From Holophaga sp. (lineage in GTDB: Bacteria > Acidobacteriota > Holophagae > Holophagales > Holophagaceae), in the NCBI GenBank assembly GCA_016715205.1, contig JADKBC010000002.1:62001-126000 (forward strand): a DNA stretch of 64,000 nucleotides. Direction: 5' to 3'. The notes under the pieces were generated by a model. The model searched no databases. It saw only the letters and a program-made list of their open reading frames with translations, and was not told where the DNA came from. Below, piece after piece: positions 36,701 to 45,117 of the stretch; positions within the stretch are counted from its first letter, which is position 1; the number at the start of each line of letters is the position of its first letter. The position numbers and the translations under genes were made by a program.

Positions 36701-37034
36701 GCGGCAGCAGGGCGCCGCGGATGACCAGGGATTGGAGCAGGCGCAGGGCTGTTGACCAGAAGGCCAAGCTGCCACCCAATCGTTCGGGATCCTCGGGCAG
36801 GCTGGCCAGCCAGGGCAGGGCCCGCTGCCAGCGCAGAGGCACGGTGTGGACTTCCACCAGGGTGCCGTCGGGCTGGAACATCCGGGCACGGGCCGGGGTG
36901 AGGCGATCCCGGCCATGAAGGTTGCCGGGTAGCCCTCGCAGCACACGGTGCCAGGTGGCGGGATCGGCAGATTCTGGAACCGCGATGACGAATCCTCGGT
37001 CCAGCGGGCGATACTGAAGGATGGGACGAAGCAT
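33795..37034 (-). CDS. SNF2-family DNA-dependent ATPase
   Basis: A 1079-residue Swi2/Snf2-type ATPase. The N-terminal 540 residues are specific to bacterial SNF2 homologues (DUF3670/SNF2-N type). The first RecA-like domain has ILADDMGLGKTIQVLAL near residue 570 and VVVDEAQAIKN near 673 (a DEAQ box instead of DEAH). The second domain has GGSTRDQRDEMVRSFQ and then SLKAGGVGLNLTAATHVFHF, DRWWNPAVEDQATDRTYRIG. The C-terminal tail is Pro/Glu rich and ends in a basic segment (KPAPKRRIVAKKGVIG). It forms a coupled pair with the SWIM protein. It is divergent from rpiB with only 28 bases between starts. Confidence 0.93.
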   Translation of the reverse strand: MLRPILQYRPLDRGFVIAVPESADPATWHRVLRGLPGNLHGRDRLTPARARMFQPDGTLVEVHTVPLRWQRALPWLASLPEDPERLGGSLAFWSTALRLLQSLVIRGALLPQLNTQGNPWRANWGISLTSPADREAVEKLVKAMPPSTLAFPEDDIWVFTKGLALGTLDTEEIEDDLAMPPSAEGLLRSFLEDGADFLVRFVAGGLRPGEDPRLGLIHRLRGHKRDRLPWDERLMVALSHPMNEFPTTGITERTLGEQLEQWSEGARAQWIRPSLSLEAPAVPMDRDAIQEADRLSEEGWVLKVGLETPESEYIPVARLWEPSTNAGVLEARKVLLRGLARAVPFFPPLQGALAGQTPEDLVLLPTEAWTFLTRGAAQLKEAGFLVHLPEGMAEFGGARRLRAKVRLGARKVEETATARLPRQEGLEGAVSAEWSLMLGDDTLEIEDFAQMASLRHPLVAWKGKWVALDPETLKQITAVIQASRGAGFESMSRGEALAAALTGTARIPGVSEAIEVEVAGDFGAALSELKNLPDKPITQPKTFKGQLRPYQVRGLAWLEGLTRLGLGGILADDMGLGKTIQVLALMLHRQEQSPTFGPPTLLICPTSLLGNWEREIAKFAPSVPFFVHHGNNREELPKVFKPHTIVLTTYGVIRREEEIFGARSWAIVVVDEAQAIKNAGSAQAKAVRKIKAPCKIALTGTPIENRLLELWSILAFALTGYLGNEASFKERFATPIEKYRDPDAALELRQRVGPFILRRVKTDRNIIQDLPEKNEMKVYTQLTKEQALLYQARVDQMEKDLAAATSIERRGRILALLTHLKQICNHPSQFLKQQGPYKARSGKLERLTDMLEEVLESGEKALIFTQFKEMGDRLQIHLNDVLGFEPPFLHGGSTRDQRDEMVRSFQEDADGSKVLILSLKAGGVGLNLTAATHVFHFDRWWNPAVEDQATDRTYRIGQTKNVQVHKLITMGTLEEKIDAMLESKRDLADRVVGSGEGWLTELDDDALRRLVALDTDVDLMTEEEGNGSSHPVEAVVVPEPDIPEPEPEVVSATPPRIAPKPAAKPAPKRRIVAKKGVIG

Positions 37035-37062
37035 TCCGTTACGTTTCCCTGGAGAATCGATT

Positions 37063-37488
37063 ATGCGAATCGGCTTTGCGAGCGATCATGCGGGTGTTGT
37101 CCTGAAGGAACGCCTGAAGGCATGGGCGCTGGCCCAGAATCATGAAGTGGTGGACTTTGGAACGAATGGGCCCGCCTCGGTGGACTACCCGGATTTCGCG
37201 CACCGGGCGGCAGAAGGAAAAGAGCAATGGGACAAGCTGGTGCTGGTGTGCGGTTCTGGCATCGGGATCAGCATGGCGGCCAATCGCCACGCCAATATCC
37301 GCTGCGCCCTGGTGACCTCCCCGGAGCACGCCGAACTGGCTCGTCAGCACAATGACGCAAACGCCATCGCTTTCGGCCAGCGGCTGACGGATCCGCTGCA
37401 GGCTGAATACTACCTCAAAATCTTCCTGGATACGCCATTTGAAGGTGGCCGACATCAGGGGCGGGTCGAAAAGATAGAGCTGGCTTGA
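37063..37488 (+). CDS. rpiB: Ribose-5-phosphate isomerase B
   Basis: A 141-residue RpiB/LacAB-family sugar isomerase interconverting ribose 5-phosphate and ribulose 5-phosphate. Motifs are IGFASDHAGVVLKERL, DFGTNGPASVDYPDFA, LVCGSGIGISMAANRHANIRCAL with the catalytic cysteine, and RQHNDANAIAFGQRL. The ATG at 37063 has GGAGA eight bases before it and matches the family start. Its promoter must lie within or very near the start of the divergent SNF2 gene, as only 28 bases separate the two. Confidence 0.95.
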   Translation: MRIGFASDHAGVVLKERLKAWALAQNHEVVDFGTNGPASVDYPDFAHRAAEGKEQWDKLVLVCGSGIGISMAANRHANIRCALVTSPEHAELARQHNDANAIAFGQRLTDPLQAEYYLKIFLDTPFEGGRHQGRVEKIELA

Positions 37489-37492
37489 TTCT

Positions 37493-37528
37493 GTGGGGGC
37501 AATGCCCCCGCAACCATAAAGTTTTTTT
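37493..37528 (+). terminator. Rho-independent terminator-like hairpin after rpiB
   Basis: GTGGGGGC (37493-37500) and GCCCCCGC (37504-37511) form an eight-base-pair stem (one G-U) with an AAT loop. A run of seven T follows at 37522-37528, ten bases after the stem, which is a little far. It sits just after the rpiB stop. Confidence 0.6.
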
Positions 37529-37570
37529 CCATGTCCTTTTGAACCACTCGGCCTGAAACGAAAGGTTTCC

Positions 37571-38293
37571 ATGCGTTCTCCCAATGAATTTCGCCCGCTT
37601 TCCTTTGAAACCGGCGTCCAAGTGCATGCGGATGGCTCCTGCCTTGTGCGCATGGGCAACACCCATGTGCTCTGCTCCGCAAGCCTGGAAGAAAAGATTC
37701 CGGGTTGGATGAAGGGGAAAGGCAAGGGGTGGATCACGGCGGAATACGGCATGCTGCCCCGCAGCACCAATACCCGTACCGACCGGGAAGCCGCCAAGGG
37801 GAAGCAACAGGGACGCACGGTGGAAATCCAGCGCCTGATTGGCCGGTCCCTGCGCCAGGCGGTGGATCTGGTGGCCCTGGGAGAACGGCAGCTCACGTTG
37901 GATTGCGATGTGGTCAATGCCGATGGCGGCACCCGCTGCGCGGCCATCACGGGCGCCTGGGTGGCGCTGGCCCTGGCCTTGCGCAAAGCGGGACTAGAAG
38001 CGGCCCTGGTGCGCCAGATCGCCGCCATCAGCGCTGGAGTTCTGGAAGTTGACGAATGGGATGGCCGCCGTGGCCTGATCCTCGATCTCGAGTACGAAGA
38101 GGATCACCGCGCGGCCGTGGATACCAATCTGGTGGCCGCACGGCCCGTTGGGGGCGGGGCCCTGGAAATCGTGGAATTCCAAAGCACCGGCGAGGGGCGC
38201 AGTTTTCGCCGGGAGGAGGGCATCGCACTCATGGATCTGGGCCTGGCGGGTTGCGAGGCGCTTATGGCGGCCCAAGTGGCGGCGCTCGGGTGA
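37571..38293 (+). CDS. rph: Ribonuclease PH
   Basis: A 240-residue phosphorolytic 3'-5' exoribonuclease that trims tRNA 3' ends. Signatures are RPLSFETGVQVHADGSCLV, TAEYGMLPRSTNTRTDREA and GRSLRQAVDLVALGERQLTLDCDV (by pattern), plus the C-terminal NLVAARPVGGGALEIVEFQS. The length matches RNase PH. AAAGG lies five bases before the ATG. It overlaps the downstream patatin gene by four bases (GTGA). Confidence 0.96.
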   Translation: MRSPNEFRPLSFETGVQVHADGSCLVRMGNTHVLCSASLEEKIPGWMKGKGKGWITAEYGMLPRSTNTRTDREAAKGKQQGRTVEIQRLIGRSLRQAVDLVALGERQLTLDCDVVNADGGTRCAAITGAWVALALALRKAGLEAALVRQIAAISAGVLEVDEWDGRRGLILDLEYEEDHRAAVDTNLVAARPVGGGALEIVEFQSTGEGRSFRREEGIALMDLGLAGCEALMAAQVAALG

Positions 38294-41037
38294 ATTTCCG
38301 GGCTGGATTCCTCGCGCTGACGCTGGGCGTGCTGCTTCCGGCCCAGGTCACCGCGCCCAATTCTCAAATCAGTGATCTTTCCGTTACGGTGATACCGCCG
38401 GATTTCATCTTCCATTTCGCGCCGCGGGCTGAAGTGCCTGGACGGCCCACCGTGGCGCTGGTGCTCAGTGGCGGTGGGGCTCGGGGTGTGGCCCACGTGG
38501 GGGTTCTGGAGCGACTGGACGAAGGTGGTTATCCGGTGGATTACATCGTGGGAACCAGTGCGGGTGCCCTCACGGGTGCGCTGTACGCCTGTGGTTACTC
38601 CGGCAAGGAGATCGAAGCCCTGTTCAGCCGGGTGGATTTTGGCCGCGCGTTCCTGGATCCCCTGATGCGGACCACGGGCCGCACGTTGGAGGAGCAGGAG
38701 GCCGAGAATGGAACGCTGCTCGGGTTGCAGATTGAACGGGGGCTGCCCAGTTTTGCACTGGGGTTGAAATCCGGCCGGGAAGTGCGGCGCACCCTGGAAG
38801 GTCTGCTGACCCGTGGCGATTATTTCGCCCGGGGCGATTTTGACCGCCTACGGCTGAAGCTTCGGGTGCTCGCCACCAACCTGGAAACGGGCCGCGGCCG
38901 GTTGTTCGACAAGGGCGATCTGGTGGAAGTGCTGCGCGCCGCCCTTGCGGTGCCGGGCGCTTTCAAGCCCGCCATCATCGACGGCCAACAATTCGTAGAT
39001 GGCGCTCTGGTGGAGAACATCCCTGTGTTCCAGGCGCGGGAGGCCTTTCATCCCCAGGTGATCCTGGCCGTGGATGTCAGCAACCCACTCGAAAAACGCT
39101 ATGCCACCAACTTCTTCAGCGTGGCGGCCCGCAGCTTGGACCTGGTGGTGGAGCAGCAGCAGCGCCAAAGCATCGCCGCCGCCAGCCTCGTGTTGAGGCC
39201 GGAAATGAAGGAAGTGGGCTTCACCGACTACGGGGCCCAACTGCCTTCCCTGGTGCGGGCGGGGGCGGAAGCCTTCCAGGCCAAGGAATCGGAATTTCGT
39301 CGCAAGGTGCTGGACCTGGTGGCCCATCAGGATCAGGACCTGCCTGTAAGCAGGTTCGAGATTTGCCATCCTGTGCCGGTGGATCCGCGCCTCACGGCCT
39401 TGATCAAGCTGCTGCTGCCCGAGGGCAAACCCATCCGTCGCCGCAACGTGCTGGTGCTCATGCAGCAGGCCATCGTCCATGGTTGGTTGAAGGATTTGAA
39501 AGCCGAAATTGTGGAAGAGGCGATCGGCGGTTCCTTCCTCCGGTTGGAGTTTGTGCCCTTCGGGAAGATCCAGGACGTTGAGGTCGATGCTTCCCCCGCG
39601 CTGCGCGACAGCATGTTGCGCCAGTTGCGGGCGGAGTTCCCCAGAGGAGAGACCTACAACCCGGAGCGGTTTGGCGCCTTCCTGAGCGGGTGGATTCACC
39701 AATTCATCCTGGAAGGCAAACCCCTGGTGGATGTCAGGGGCTCTGGGTTTGATGAAGCCACGGGCAAGCTCAGCGTGGTGGCGGTGGAGCCGGTCATCAA
39801 TTCGCTCTCCATCCAGGCCGGAAGCCTGTCGGAGAGCCGCTATTTGCAGGAACTCATGGAACCGCTGCTGGGGAAGGCCGTCCGCACCACCCAGTTGCGG
39901 CAGCGCCTGGACTTGGCCGAAGAGCGGTTGCGGTTGGCAGAACTGGGCTATCAGTTGCGCCCCCGCCAGGACGAACCAGGGGCCGAATTGCTGCTGGTGC
40001 CGGTGCATGACCGACCCCATTCCCTGGATCTGGGCCTGGGTTGGGAAACCACCCTGGGAGGACAGATCGGCTTCCGTTATCGCACCCTGAATCCGGGGGT
40101 TTCGGGCTGGGAATTTTCGGCGGAGGCGGCCCGCAATCGTCTTCAGCAGGGCGCTTCGTTGAACCTGATTGGGCCATTTCAAAGTTTCCCCGGGGCAGGT
40201 TTGGAACTAAAGGCGACCTATTTTGAACAGCGCCTGGGGGTTCCTCTTTTCTTCCAGGCTCCCGAAGCGCCCCAGGACAGCCTGGATTTGCGCATCCGCA
40301 GTACCGACGCCGCGCTCGGGGCCTTCGCGCGCTTTGGCAACCTGGGCCAAGGCCGGGCCAGTCTCTCGGCTTCCTATCGCTGGGCGGAATTCGGGCAGCT
40401 TGGGTTGTGGCAAAAACGCGGCGAACGCAGTGCCGGGTTGGCCCTGGAATGGGACAACTTTGATCGTCACACCTTTCCCCGGGAAGGTCTGTTGCTGCGC
40501 AGTTTCTACACGGCGGGAGAAACCCTGCCGGGGCTCGATCCCCAGGGCGGATTCCGGATGGCCTACTTGCGGGCCCGGGGCTTGACCTCCCTTACGCCGA
40601 GATCCTCGGATAACCAGCTGGGCGTGGACCTGGATGTGGAATGGGGCTACGGACAGAACCTACCCCTGGATCGCTGGTGGACCCTGGGTGGTTCTTCCTT
40701 CCTGGTGGGGTCTAAATCCTTGGGTTTTTTGGCCCCCAATTTTCTGGCGGGCCGATTCGGGCTGCCCTTCCGCATGAACGGACCCTATGGGCTTTCCGTC
40801 CTGGTCACGCCCCGCTTTGATTACGGTGTGATCGGGCCCGAGGCTGGCGATCTGTTTAAGAGCATCCGTGCCCAGGGCACTGGGCTCGTCCTGCGCACCA
40901 TGGCTGCCAAGTTCTACGTTGAACTGTCCTATGGCTTCATCAGGGTTCGCGACCCGATCCAGGGTTGGTCTTCGACCTCGGGTAGCTTCAACGCCCTGAT
41001 CGGCACCCAGCCTTTTGATCTCTGGAAGCGCCGTTGA
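38290..41037 (+). CDS. Patatin-like phospholipase fused to a BamA-type outer-membrane barrel
   Basis: A 915-residue protein with a short signal peptide (FLALTLGVLLPAQV). The patatin domain covers about residues 50-330: GGGARG oxyanion motif at 61-66, nucleophile in GTSAG (Ser90), and the catalytic aspartate in DGA (Asp237). A POTRA-like and linker region follows, and about residues 600-915 form a 16-strand-type Omp85 barrel, ending near LIGTQPFDLWKRR. This is the type Vd secretion layout of PlpD/FplA, in which the barrel exports or displays the lipase. The C-terminal residue is Arg, not the usual aromatic. GTG start overlaps the rph stop. Confidence 0.88.
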   Translation: MNFRAGFLALTLGVLLPAQVTAPNSQISDLSVTVIPPDFIFHFAPRAEVPGRPTVALVLSGGGARGVAHVGVLERLDEGGYPVDYIVGTSAGALTGALYACGYSGKEIEALFSRVDFGRAFLDPLMRTTGRTLEEQEAENGTLLGLQIERGLPSFALGLKSGREVRRTLEGLLTRGDYFARGDFDRLRLKLRVLATNLETGRGRLFDKGDLVEVLRAALAVPGAFKPAIIDGQQFVDGALVENIPVFQAREAFHPQVILAVDVSNPLEKRYATNFFSVAARSLDLVVEQQQRQSIAAASLVLRPEMKEVGFTDYGAQLPSLVRAGAEAFQAKESEFRRKVLDLVAHQDQDLPVSRFEICHPVPVDPRLTALIKLLLPEGKPIRRRNVLVLMQQAIVHGWLKDLKAEIVEEAIGGSFLRLEFVPFGKIQDVEVDASPALRDSMLRQLRAEFPRGETYNPERFGAFLSGWIHQFILEGKPLVDVRGSGFDEATGKLSVVAVEPVINSLSIQAGSLSESRYLQELMEPLLGKAVRTTQLRQRLDLAEERLRLAELGYQLRPRQDEPGAELLLVPVHDRPHSLDLGLGWETTLGGQIGFRYRTLNPGVSGWEFSAEAARNRLQQGASLNLIGPFQSFPGAGLELKATYFEQRLGVPLFFQAPEAPQDSLDLRIRSTDAALGAFARFGNLGQGRASLSASYRWAEFGQLGLWQKRGERSAGLALEWDNFDRHTFPREGLLLRSFYTAGETLPGLDPQGGFRMAYLRARGLTSLTPRSSDNQLGVDLDVEWGYGQNLPLDRWWTLGGSSFLVGSKSLGFLAPNFLAGRFGLPFRMNGPYGLSVLVTPRFDYGVIGPEAGDLFKSIRAQGTGLVLRTMAAKFYVELSYGFIRVRDPIQGWSSTSGSFNALIGTQPFDLWKRR

Positions 41038-41195
41038 CGGCAGGTGGGGGAATTTTCCACGCCTGAGGCAGGCTGCCACAGCCTGTGGCGGGATGGGCCC
41101 AGGAATGGCCTGCAACAAAGGGCCTCAACCGTTGGCATGGGTTCTGCGTAAGACAGACATCGCTCACTTTCGAGCCACTGTTCCCAGGAGCCCTC

Positions 41196-41858
41196 ATGCC
41201 CCTCGCCCGACCTCTGTATCTGCTGCCCTTGGGCCTGCTTTGCGCCAGCCTTTCGGCCCAGGATCCCGCCCCCAAACCGGCTGAAAAGCCCGCTGAAGTT
41301 AAGGCCGAAGCGCCCACACCCAAAGCCGAAACCACCTGCAAAAAAGGGGAAACGGAATGTCGCCATCGGCACATTCGTTTCACGCATCACTCCACCTTTG
41401 GCGCCTACGCCCAGGGTGTGATGCCCTTGCGCGCCCTGCGGGACAGCCTCGATCAGCGCACGGGCTATGGCTTGGGCCTGCAATGGACCCACGATCACGG
41501 CGATTACAATGCCAGCCGCACCCGCCTGGAATGGAACACGTTCCCCGAAGGCGATGCCGTGGGCGGCACCCGCACCTATGCCAAGAATTTCACCCTGAGT
41601 TGGGATCACCTCTTCAAGCTCAACAAGGGTGATAGCCAGGCCTATCTGGTGGCAGGCATCGGCGGGGCGCGTTGGTACCAGGAGCAGAACACCGCCACCC
41701 TGAGGGACGCCCGCTGGACCACCAAGCTCGCCATCACGGGCGGTGTGGGCGTGCAGTTCGCCCACCGCGTGAACCTGGAAGCTCGCTACGTCGTAAGCAG
41801 CATCAACAAGACCTTTGATGCCAATACCCTGCAGGCCAGCCTGGGCTGGCAGTTCTAA
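41196..41858 (+). CDS. Small outer-membrane beta-barrel protein (OmpA/OmpW-like size)
   Basis: A 220-residue exported protein. A signal peptide (MPLARPLYLLPLGLLCASLSAQ) precedes a Pro/Ala/Lys linker (DPAPKPAEKPAEVKAEAPTP) and a paired-cysteine segment (TTCKKGETECRHRH). About residues 65-220 are alternating beta strands (GYGLGLQWTHDHGDYNASRT; FTLSWDHLF; AYLVAGIGGARWYQ) ending in phenylalanine (ASLGWQF). The barrel is probably eight-stranded. The start at 41196 has CAGGAG five bases before it. No specific ligand is apparent. It stands alone between the patatin gene and ubiD. Confidence 0.75.
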   Translation: MPLARPLYLLPLGLLCASLSAQDPAPKPAEKPAEVKAEAPTPKAETTCKKGETECRHRHIRFTHHSTFGAYAQGVMPLRALRDSLDQRTGYGLGLQWTHDHGDYNASRTRLEWNTFPEGDAVGGTRTYAKNFTLSWDHLFKLNKGDSQAYLVAGIGGARWYQEQNTATLRDARWTTKLAITGGVGVQFAHRVNLEARYVVSSINKTFDANTLQASLGWQF

Positions 41859-41981
41859 GAACAAATCCCGGCACCACAGAGAACATGGCGGGTGATGCTC
41901 ACACATCATCCGCTGTGTTTTTTGTACAGTTCCTTGCCTGGACTATTTGCGGGCAGTTTGGCAAGTGTTGGAGGACCCTGG

Positions 41982-43448
41982 TTACAGTCCGTATTCCTTC
42001 CATCGCACGGCAAGGCGCGCCTGGATTTCCTCGGGGAACACCAGATCCCGCGGCCATTCGCGCTTGAAGTCGTCGAAGGCTTTGTTCTTGCGGGTCGCGT
42101 CGATGCCAACCTTGCTGCCGAAGGCGAAGCGATCGCTGGAATGATCGAGTGCATCCAGGGGCCCGTCGCTGAAAAGCAGGTCCCGTTTGGGATCCACGTT
42201 GCTGGTGACGCGGAAGAGCACTTCGCTCAGATCGTGGGGATCGATGTCTTCGTCCACCACGACCACGCCCTTGCTGAACATGATCTGGCCCGTGCCCCAG
42301 ATGGCGTTCATCACCTTTTGGGGGTGACCAGGATATTCCTTGCGCAGGGAGAGAATCACGAGATTGTGGAAGGCACCTGCGGCGGGCAGGTGCATATCGC
42401 GGATCTCCGGCAGCACCATGCGCAGGAGTGGCAGGAAGATGCGCTCCGTGGCCAATCCCAGGTAGGCATCCTCCTGGGGTGGACGGCCCACGATGGTGGC
42501 GGGGAACACAGGGTTCTTGCGCATGGTGATGGCTTCCACGTGCAGCACGGGGTAGTCATCGGCCAGGGAGTAGTAGCCGGTGTGATCCCCAAAGGGCCCT
42601 TCCCGGCGCAGTTCGGCGGGGTCCACCCAACCTTCAATGACGATTTCGGAATCGGCGGGCACTTCGAGGTCATTGGTCACGCAGCGCACCATCTCGATGC
42701 CTTCGCCCCGCAAGAAGCCCGTGAACATCACTTCGGAAATGAAGGGCGGCAGGGGCGCAGTGGCAGCGTAGGTGAGCGCAGGATCGCCACCGAAGCTTAC
42801 GGCCACGGGCATCTTCTCACCATGGGCGTAGCCGTGCCGGGCGCGGGCACCATCGTGGTGAAGTTGGGTGTGAAAGCCCAGGGTGCGGTCGTCGTAGACC
42901 TGCAAACGGTAAAGCCCCATGTTGCGGCGGCCATCCTTGTAGCGCAGGTGACTCAGGCCCAGGGTGATGAAGGGGCCGCCATCCTCGGGCCAGGTGGTGA
43001 GCACCGGCAACTGGGAAAGCTTGATGTCGTCACCCTTCAACACGATTTCCTGACAAATCCCTTTGCGCACGGTCTTGGGCATCCAAGCGGAGATCTCGGC
43101 CAGAACGGGCAGCTTGGCCAGCTTGTCCAGGAAGCTGCTGCCGGGCTTGGGCATGGCTTCGGCGATCAGTTTTTCGATGCGATCGGCGATGGCGTCCAGA
43201 CCACGGGGCTCACGATCCACGCCCAAGGCCATTTCCATGCGCTTGAGGCTGCCGAAGGCGTTCATGGCCACGGGCATGCGGTGCCCGGTGGGCTTTTCAA
43301 ACAAAAGGCCCTGGCCCCCGCCCGGCAGCTTGGCCACTCGGTCGGCAATGGCGCCCATTTCCAGGAAGGGGTCCACCTCTGCGGCAATCCGCTTCAGTTC
43401 GCCCGCTGTTTCGAGCTGGTTCAGGAAGGTCTGGAAGTCGCGGCCCAT
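41982..43448 (-). CDS. ubiD: UbiD-family decarboxylase
   Basis: A 488-residue member of the UbiD family, which uses prenylated FMN to remove carboxyl groups from aromatic or polyprenyl-benzoate substrates. Recognisable parts are FQTFLNQLETAGELKRI at the N-terminus, the middle EGPFGDHTGYYSLADDYP with conserved Glu and Asp, and AIWGTGQIMFSKGVVVVDED near the C-terminus. The family length and the ubiD-typical motifs are present. The substrate (4-hydroxy-3-polyprenylbenzoate in ubiquinone synthesis or another acid such as a menaquinone precursor) cannot be told; no ubiX is adjacent. The ATG at 43448 has AGAGGA nearby and fits the family start. Confidence 0.88.
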   Translation of the reverse strand: MGRDFQTFLNQLETAGELKRIAAEVDPFLEMGAIADRVAKLPGGGQGLLFEKPTGHRMPVAMNAFGSLKRMEMALGVDREPRGLDAIADRIEKLIAEAMPKPGSSFLDKLAKLPVLAEISAWMPKTVRKGICQEIVLKGDDIKLSQLPVLTTWPEDGGPFITLGLSHLRYKDGRRNMGLYRLQVYDDRTLGFHTQLHHDGARARHGYAHGEKMPVAVSFGGDPALTYAATAPLPPFISEVMFTGFLRGEGIEMVRCVTNDLEVPADSEIVIEGWVDPAELRREGPFGDHTGYYSLADDYPVLHVEAITMRKNPVFPATIVGRPPQEDAYLGLATERIFLPLLRMVLPEIRDMHLPAAGAFHNLVILSLRKEYPGHPQKVMNAIWGTGQIMFSKGVVVVDEDIDPHDLSEVLFRVTSNVDPKRDLLFSDGPLDALDHSSDRFAFGSKVGIDATRKNKAFDDFKREWPRDLVFPEEIQARLAVRWKEYGL

Positions 43449-43503
43449 GGAGATCCTCTCGCTTGATCCTACTCCCACGGCCCACCTGGGGTAGGCTTGT
43501 CCC

Positions 43504-43800
43504 ATGGCTTTGCGCCCACACCGATCCTTTGCTTGGGATGTCCTTTGGCGGACCCTGCGCTTTTTCTACCTACTGTGGGGCGGGATGCTGCTGGTATCCA
43601 TGGCCGCCACCAACCGGGTGCGGCCCCCGGCCTTCCTGTGGAACTGGCCCCAGGTGGCCCAGTTCCTCACCACGCCCTGGGGCCGCGGGGTGCTGCTGGG
43701 CATTGCCCTGGTGTTGGCCGTGGCGGCGCTGCTGGAAGTCTGGGAACTGGTGGATCTTCTCCTGGTGCGATTCCTTCACGAGCATGAACGGGAGCGCTGA
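43504..43800 (+). CDS. Small membrane protein, two helices
   Basis: A 98-residue protein with two hydrophobic helices (FFYLLWGGMLLVSMAA and VLLGIALVLAVAALLEVWELVDLLLV) and charged ends (MALRPHRS; HEHERER). The reading frame is not a shadow, since the longer alternative frames here have no such hydrophobic pattern and this one ends just 15 bases before the ABC permease start. It may belong to the same transcript as the permease. Function unknown. Confidence 0.6.
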   Translation: MALRPHRSFAWDVLWRTLRFFYLLWGGMLLVSMAATNRVRPPAFLWNWPQVAQFLTTPWGRGVLLGIALVLAVAALLEVWELVDLLLVRFLHEHERER

Positions 43801-43815
43801 GGGTACTCTGAAGGC

Positions 43816-45051
43816 ATGAAAGCCTTTGAAGCCTTCGTGGCCGAGCGATACCTGAAAACCCGAAAGAAGGGCGCCTTCGTGCGCACCCTGACCCGCTATG
43901 CCCGCTGGGGCATCGGTCTGGGCGTATTTGTGCTGGTGGTCGTGCAGGCCCTGATGAATGGCTTCAAGGATGAAATCCAGGCCAACCTCTTTACGGCCAC
44001 GGGGCATTTCACCATCGCGTTCTTTTCGGGGGATCTGCCGGATACGGCCAAGACCCTGGCCACCCTGCGCGCCACGCCCGGCGTGGTGGCGGCCAGCCCC
44101 ATGCGCTTCGAGCGCGGTCTGCTGAAATCCTCCCTCGCTGCCGCCCCAGTGGAAGCTGTGATGGTCAAGGCCATCGATCCGGCCTCGGCCCACGGCACTT
44201 CCAGCATCTTCGACAACCTGCAGCCCGCCCCCGTGGAAAAGCTCCAGGAAGGCGAACTACTGGTGGGCCGCGAGCTGGCCAAGAGCATCGGCCTACGGTT
44301 GGGGGATACGGTGGGCATGACCTTCATGCGCATGGACCTCGGGTTGGCGGGCCTGCAGCCGCGCATGGTGGCCTTCAAGGTGGCGGGTTTCTTTGAAAGC
44401 CACATCAGCGAGTACGACCAGCACTGGGTGTTCATCCACCTGGAGGATTCCAAGCGCTTGGCCCAATCGGATCAGGCGGAATTCATCGAAGTGCGGGCCA
44501 CCAGCATCGAGGCCATCGATACCGCCAAACCCGCGGCCCTGAAGGCCCTGAACGGCGATGCCAAGGGGCCGTACCTGTCCACGGATTTGCGCGATACCAA
44601 CCGAGCCCTCTTTTCGGCCCTGAAATTCCAGAAGCTACTTTTCGCCATCATCCTGGCCTTCATCGTGGTGCTGGCGGCCTTCAATATCGTGGCGATCCTC
44701 GTGCTCTTCATCACGGAGAAACGCCGCGATCTGGGCGTACTACTGGCCCTGGGCGCCACGCCCCGTCAGATCCAGCGCATCTTCGAACTCCAGGGTGTCC
44801 GCATCTGCGCCGTGGGCACCGCCTGGGGCATGGGTTTGGCCATTCCCACCTGCTGGATTGCCGACCACTGGAAGCTGGTGAAGCTACCGCCCGCCCTCTA
44901 CGACTTCATCACGTACGTGCCCTTCAAGCTCTCCCTTTTCGATCTTGCCATGGTGGCCATCTTCCCCCTGCTCGTGGCCTGGGCCGCCTCGCGCTATCCC
45001 GCCCGCCGAGCGGCGGAAGTGAATCCCGTGGATGCGCTGAGGGCGGAATGA
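43816..45051 (+). CDS. ABC transporter permease, LolC/E (FtsX-like) type
   Basis: A 411-residue permease of the lipoprotein-releasing LolC/LolE family. An N-terminal helix (YARWGIGLGVFVLVVVQALM) is followed by a periplasmic domain of about 200 residues, and then three helices near residues 275-390 (FAIILAFIVVLAAFNIVAIL; ITEKRRDLGVLLALGATPRQIQRIF). The loop after the second helix carries the typical FtsX/LolC arrangement. It likely forms a homodimer that passes outer-membrane lipoproteins from the inner membrane to LolA. The ATPase partner (45702) follows after an exonuclease gene. GAAGGC precedes the ATG. Confidence 0.85.
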   Translation: MKAFEAFVAERYLKTRKKGAFVRTLTRYARWGIGLGVFVLVVVQALMNGFKDEIQANLFTATGHFTIAFFSGDLPDTAKTLATLRATPGVVAASPMRFERGLLKSSLAAAPVEAVMVKAIDPASAHGTSSIFDNLQPAPVEKLQEGELLVGRELAKSIGLRLGDTVGMTFMRMDLGLAGLQPRMVAFKVAGFFESHISEYDQHWVFIHLEDSKRLAQSDQAEFIEVRATSIEAIDTAKPAALKALNGDAKGPYLSTDLRDTNRALFSALKFQKLLFAIILAFIVVLAAFNIVAILVLFITEKRRDLGVLLALGATPRQIQRIFELQGVRICAVGTAWGMGLAIPTCWIADHWKLVKLPPALYDFITYVPFKLSLFDLAMVAIFPLLVAWAASRYPARRAAEVNPVDALRAE

Positions 45052-45117
45052 AAAAGATGTACCGCCAAGAAGCCAAGAACAAAAATAGGCTTTTGCTTTT
45101 CCTCTCGGAGGTTGCCC

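Noticed and set aside
38056..38292. Extending the patatin gene upstream to 38056
   Set aside because: The extra residues are translated from rph in another frame; the GTG at 38290 gives a signal peptide and a GTGA overlap.
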